Part shown: one piece after another, positions 5,706 to 6,639 of the stretch
How the letters are laid out: each line of letters opens with the position of its first letter
Numbering within the stretch: position 1 is the first letter of the stretch
DNA from: Pseudomonadota bacterium
GTDB taxonomy: Bacteria; Pseudomonadota; Alphaproteobacteria; Acetobacterales; Acetobacteraceae
Length of the DNA stretch: 6,639 nucleotides
Reading direction: 5' to 3'
Assembly (NCBI GenBank): GCA_021841985.1
Contig: JAKCCP010000324.1
Coordinates: 1 to 6,639, forward strand
Position numbers and translations under genes: made by a program
Notes under the pieces: model-generated
Seen by the model: only the letters and a program-made list of their open reading frames with translations
Database searches by the model: none
Told to the model about the DNA's origin: nothing

Positions 5706-6639
5706 GGCGCCGGAGCCGGCGGCGGGGCGGGCAACGATGGGGCTTGCCGCCTGGCTCGCGCAAGCCGGGCCGATCCCGCTCGATGCCCGGCTAGAGGTGG
5801 CGGCGGGCGAGCTGCATGCCCTGATCGGCCCCTCGGGCAGCGGCAAGACGACCCTCCTCCGCGCCCTCGCCGGGCTCTACCGGCCGCGCGCCGGCACCAT
5901 CACCTGCGCCGGCGAAACCTGGTTCGATGCCGCGCGCGGGTGCGATCTCTCGCCGCAGCGCCGGCGCGTCGGTCTGGTGTTTCAGCATTACGCGCTGTTT
6001 CCGCATCTCTCGGCGGCGGACAATGTCGCCGCCGCTCTCGGCCATCTGCCACGCCAGGCGCGTGGGGCGGAGGCCCGCGCCCTGCTCACCCAACTCGGCC
6101 TCGCGGATCTCGCCGAACGCCTGCCGGCGACGCTTTCCGGCGGCGAGCGCCAGCGGGTCGCGGTCGCGCGCGCGCTCGCGCGGAACCCGGCGCTGTTGCT
6201 GCTCGATGAGCCCTTCGCCGCCCTCGATGCCAGAACGCGCCGCCATCTCCGTCAGGAACTCGCCGCCCTCCGCCGCCGGCTTTCGATCCCGATCGTCCTC
6301 GTCACCCATGATCTCGAGGAAGCGGCGGCGCTGGCCGACCGGATGACGGTGCTCGAGCGCGGGCGGACGCTGCAAACCGGGACGCCGGCGGCGATCATGA
6401 CGCGGCCCGCCTCGCATGCCGTCGCGCGCGTCGTCGATCTGCAGAATCTGTTCGAGGGCGAGACGCTCGGGGTCAGCGAAACGCCGCCCGAGACCCTGAT
6501 TTCCTGGCATGGCGAGACCATCCGCGCCGCCGGCGCCCTCCCTTTTCCGCCCGGCACCGCCATCGCCTGGACGGTGCCGCCGGCGGCGATCACCCTCCAT
6601 GCCGGCCCGGGCCCAGATGGCGCCGGCCCAAAAGGCGCC
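5698..6639 (+). CDS. modC: Molybdate ABC transporter ATP-binding protein (3' end outside window)
   Basis: This ATPase powers ModB. The frame is open from ATG 5698 to the window edge, giving 314 codons with no stop. The single NBD (about 1-235) is complete: Walker A GPSGSGKTT at 44-52, Q-loop Gln96 in VFQHYALFPHL, signature LSGGERQ at 146-152, Walker B LLLLDEP with D170-E171, D-loop ALDA, and switch His204 in VTHDLEE. WFDAARGCDLSPQRRRVG before the Q-loop is characteristic of ModC. The rest (about 240-314) looks like a TOBE/Mop-type oxyanion domain (LQNLFEGE, ISWHGE, PPGTAIAWTVPPAAITLH) and is cut off after a Gly/Pro-rich stretch, GPGPDGAGPKGA. Roughly 30-40 residues are probably missing, judging from E. 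coli ModC at about 352. ATG 5698 overlaps the modB stop by 8 nt. ATG 5737 (residue 14) is an alternative giving about 30 residues before Walker A, as in E. coli. Confidence 0.94.
   Translation, partial: MAEAPEPAAGRATMGLAAWLAQAGPIPLDARLEVAAGELHALIGPSGSGKTTLLRALAGLYRPRAGTITCAGETWFDAARGCDLSPQRRRVGLVFQHYALFPHLSAADNVAAALGHLPRQARGAEARALLTQLGLADLAERLPATLSGGERQRVAVARALARNPALLLLDEPFAALDARTRRHLRQELAALRRRLSIPIVLVTHDLEEAAALADRMTVLERGRTLQTGTPAAIMTRPASHAVARVVDLQNLFEGETLGVSETPPETLISWHGETIRAAGALPFPPGTAIAWTVPPAAITLHAGPGPDGAGPKGA

Noticed and set aside
6601..6639. GC-rich GGCGCC-containing inverted repeats at the right edge, considered as a terminator
   Set aside because: The modC frame remains open through them, and they encode a Gly/Pro-rich loop expected in the middle of the TOBE-like domain, so they are coding sequence.
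1..6639. A functional link between the efflux operon and the molybdate importer
   Set aside because: They share a strand but are separated by the only intergenic gap. No shared motif or known pathway joins a YbhFSR-type exporter to molybdate uptake, so adjacency is most simply coincidence.

Overview
The window is high-GC, densely coded DNA that reads almost entirely on the + strand. Codon choice strongly favours G/C at third positions, and the proteins resemble alphaproteobacterial versions. A Rhodospirillales/Acetobacteraceae-type host is my best guess, but it is an inference from style and family resemblance only. I see no RNA genes, insertion sequences, CRISPR arrays or phage genes.

Region 1 (1-4115) is an ABC-2 type efflux operon in the order HlyD-family membrane fusion protein (only its C-terminus is visible), double-domain ATPase, permease, permease. 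This is the gene order of E. coli ybhG-ybhF-ybhS-ybhR, and the protein lengths agree closely (578, 371 and 369 residues here). The genes are locked together by junctions of -8, -4 and +1 nt, so they are almost certainly co-transcribed and translationally coupled. Together they would form an inner-membrane exporter: two permeases, one tandem-NBD ATPase driving them, and a periplasmic adaptor that may link to an outer-membrane channel. The two NBDs are unequal in a patterned way: all the visible defects fall in one of the two composite ATP sites.

Region 2 (4116-4228) is the only real intergenic space. It holds three 14-nt-spaced copies of a CGCNNTATCGCG motif. The first copy overlaps a candidate molybdate-responsive (ModE-type) operator just upstream of modA. 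No convincing intrinsic terminator follows the efflux operon.

Region 3 (4229-6639) is a molybdate-type ABC importer: modA (periplasmic binding protein with a twin-arginine-like signal peptide), modB (permease) and modC (ATPase, running off the right edge inside its C-terminal TOBE-like domain). ModA would capture the oxyanion, ModB would form the channel and ModC would power uptake for molybdenum cofactor enzymes.

Nothing here is a clearly undescribed system. The points most worth following are the candidate Mo-box/tandem repeat, the asymmetric ATPase, the altered ModA ligand pocket and a G9 run inside modA.
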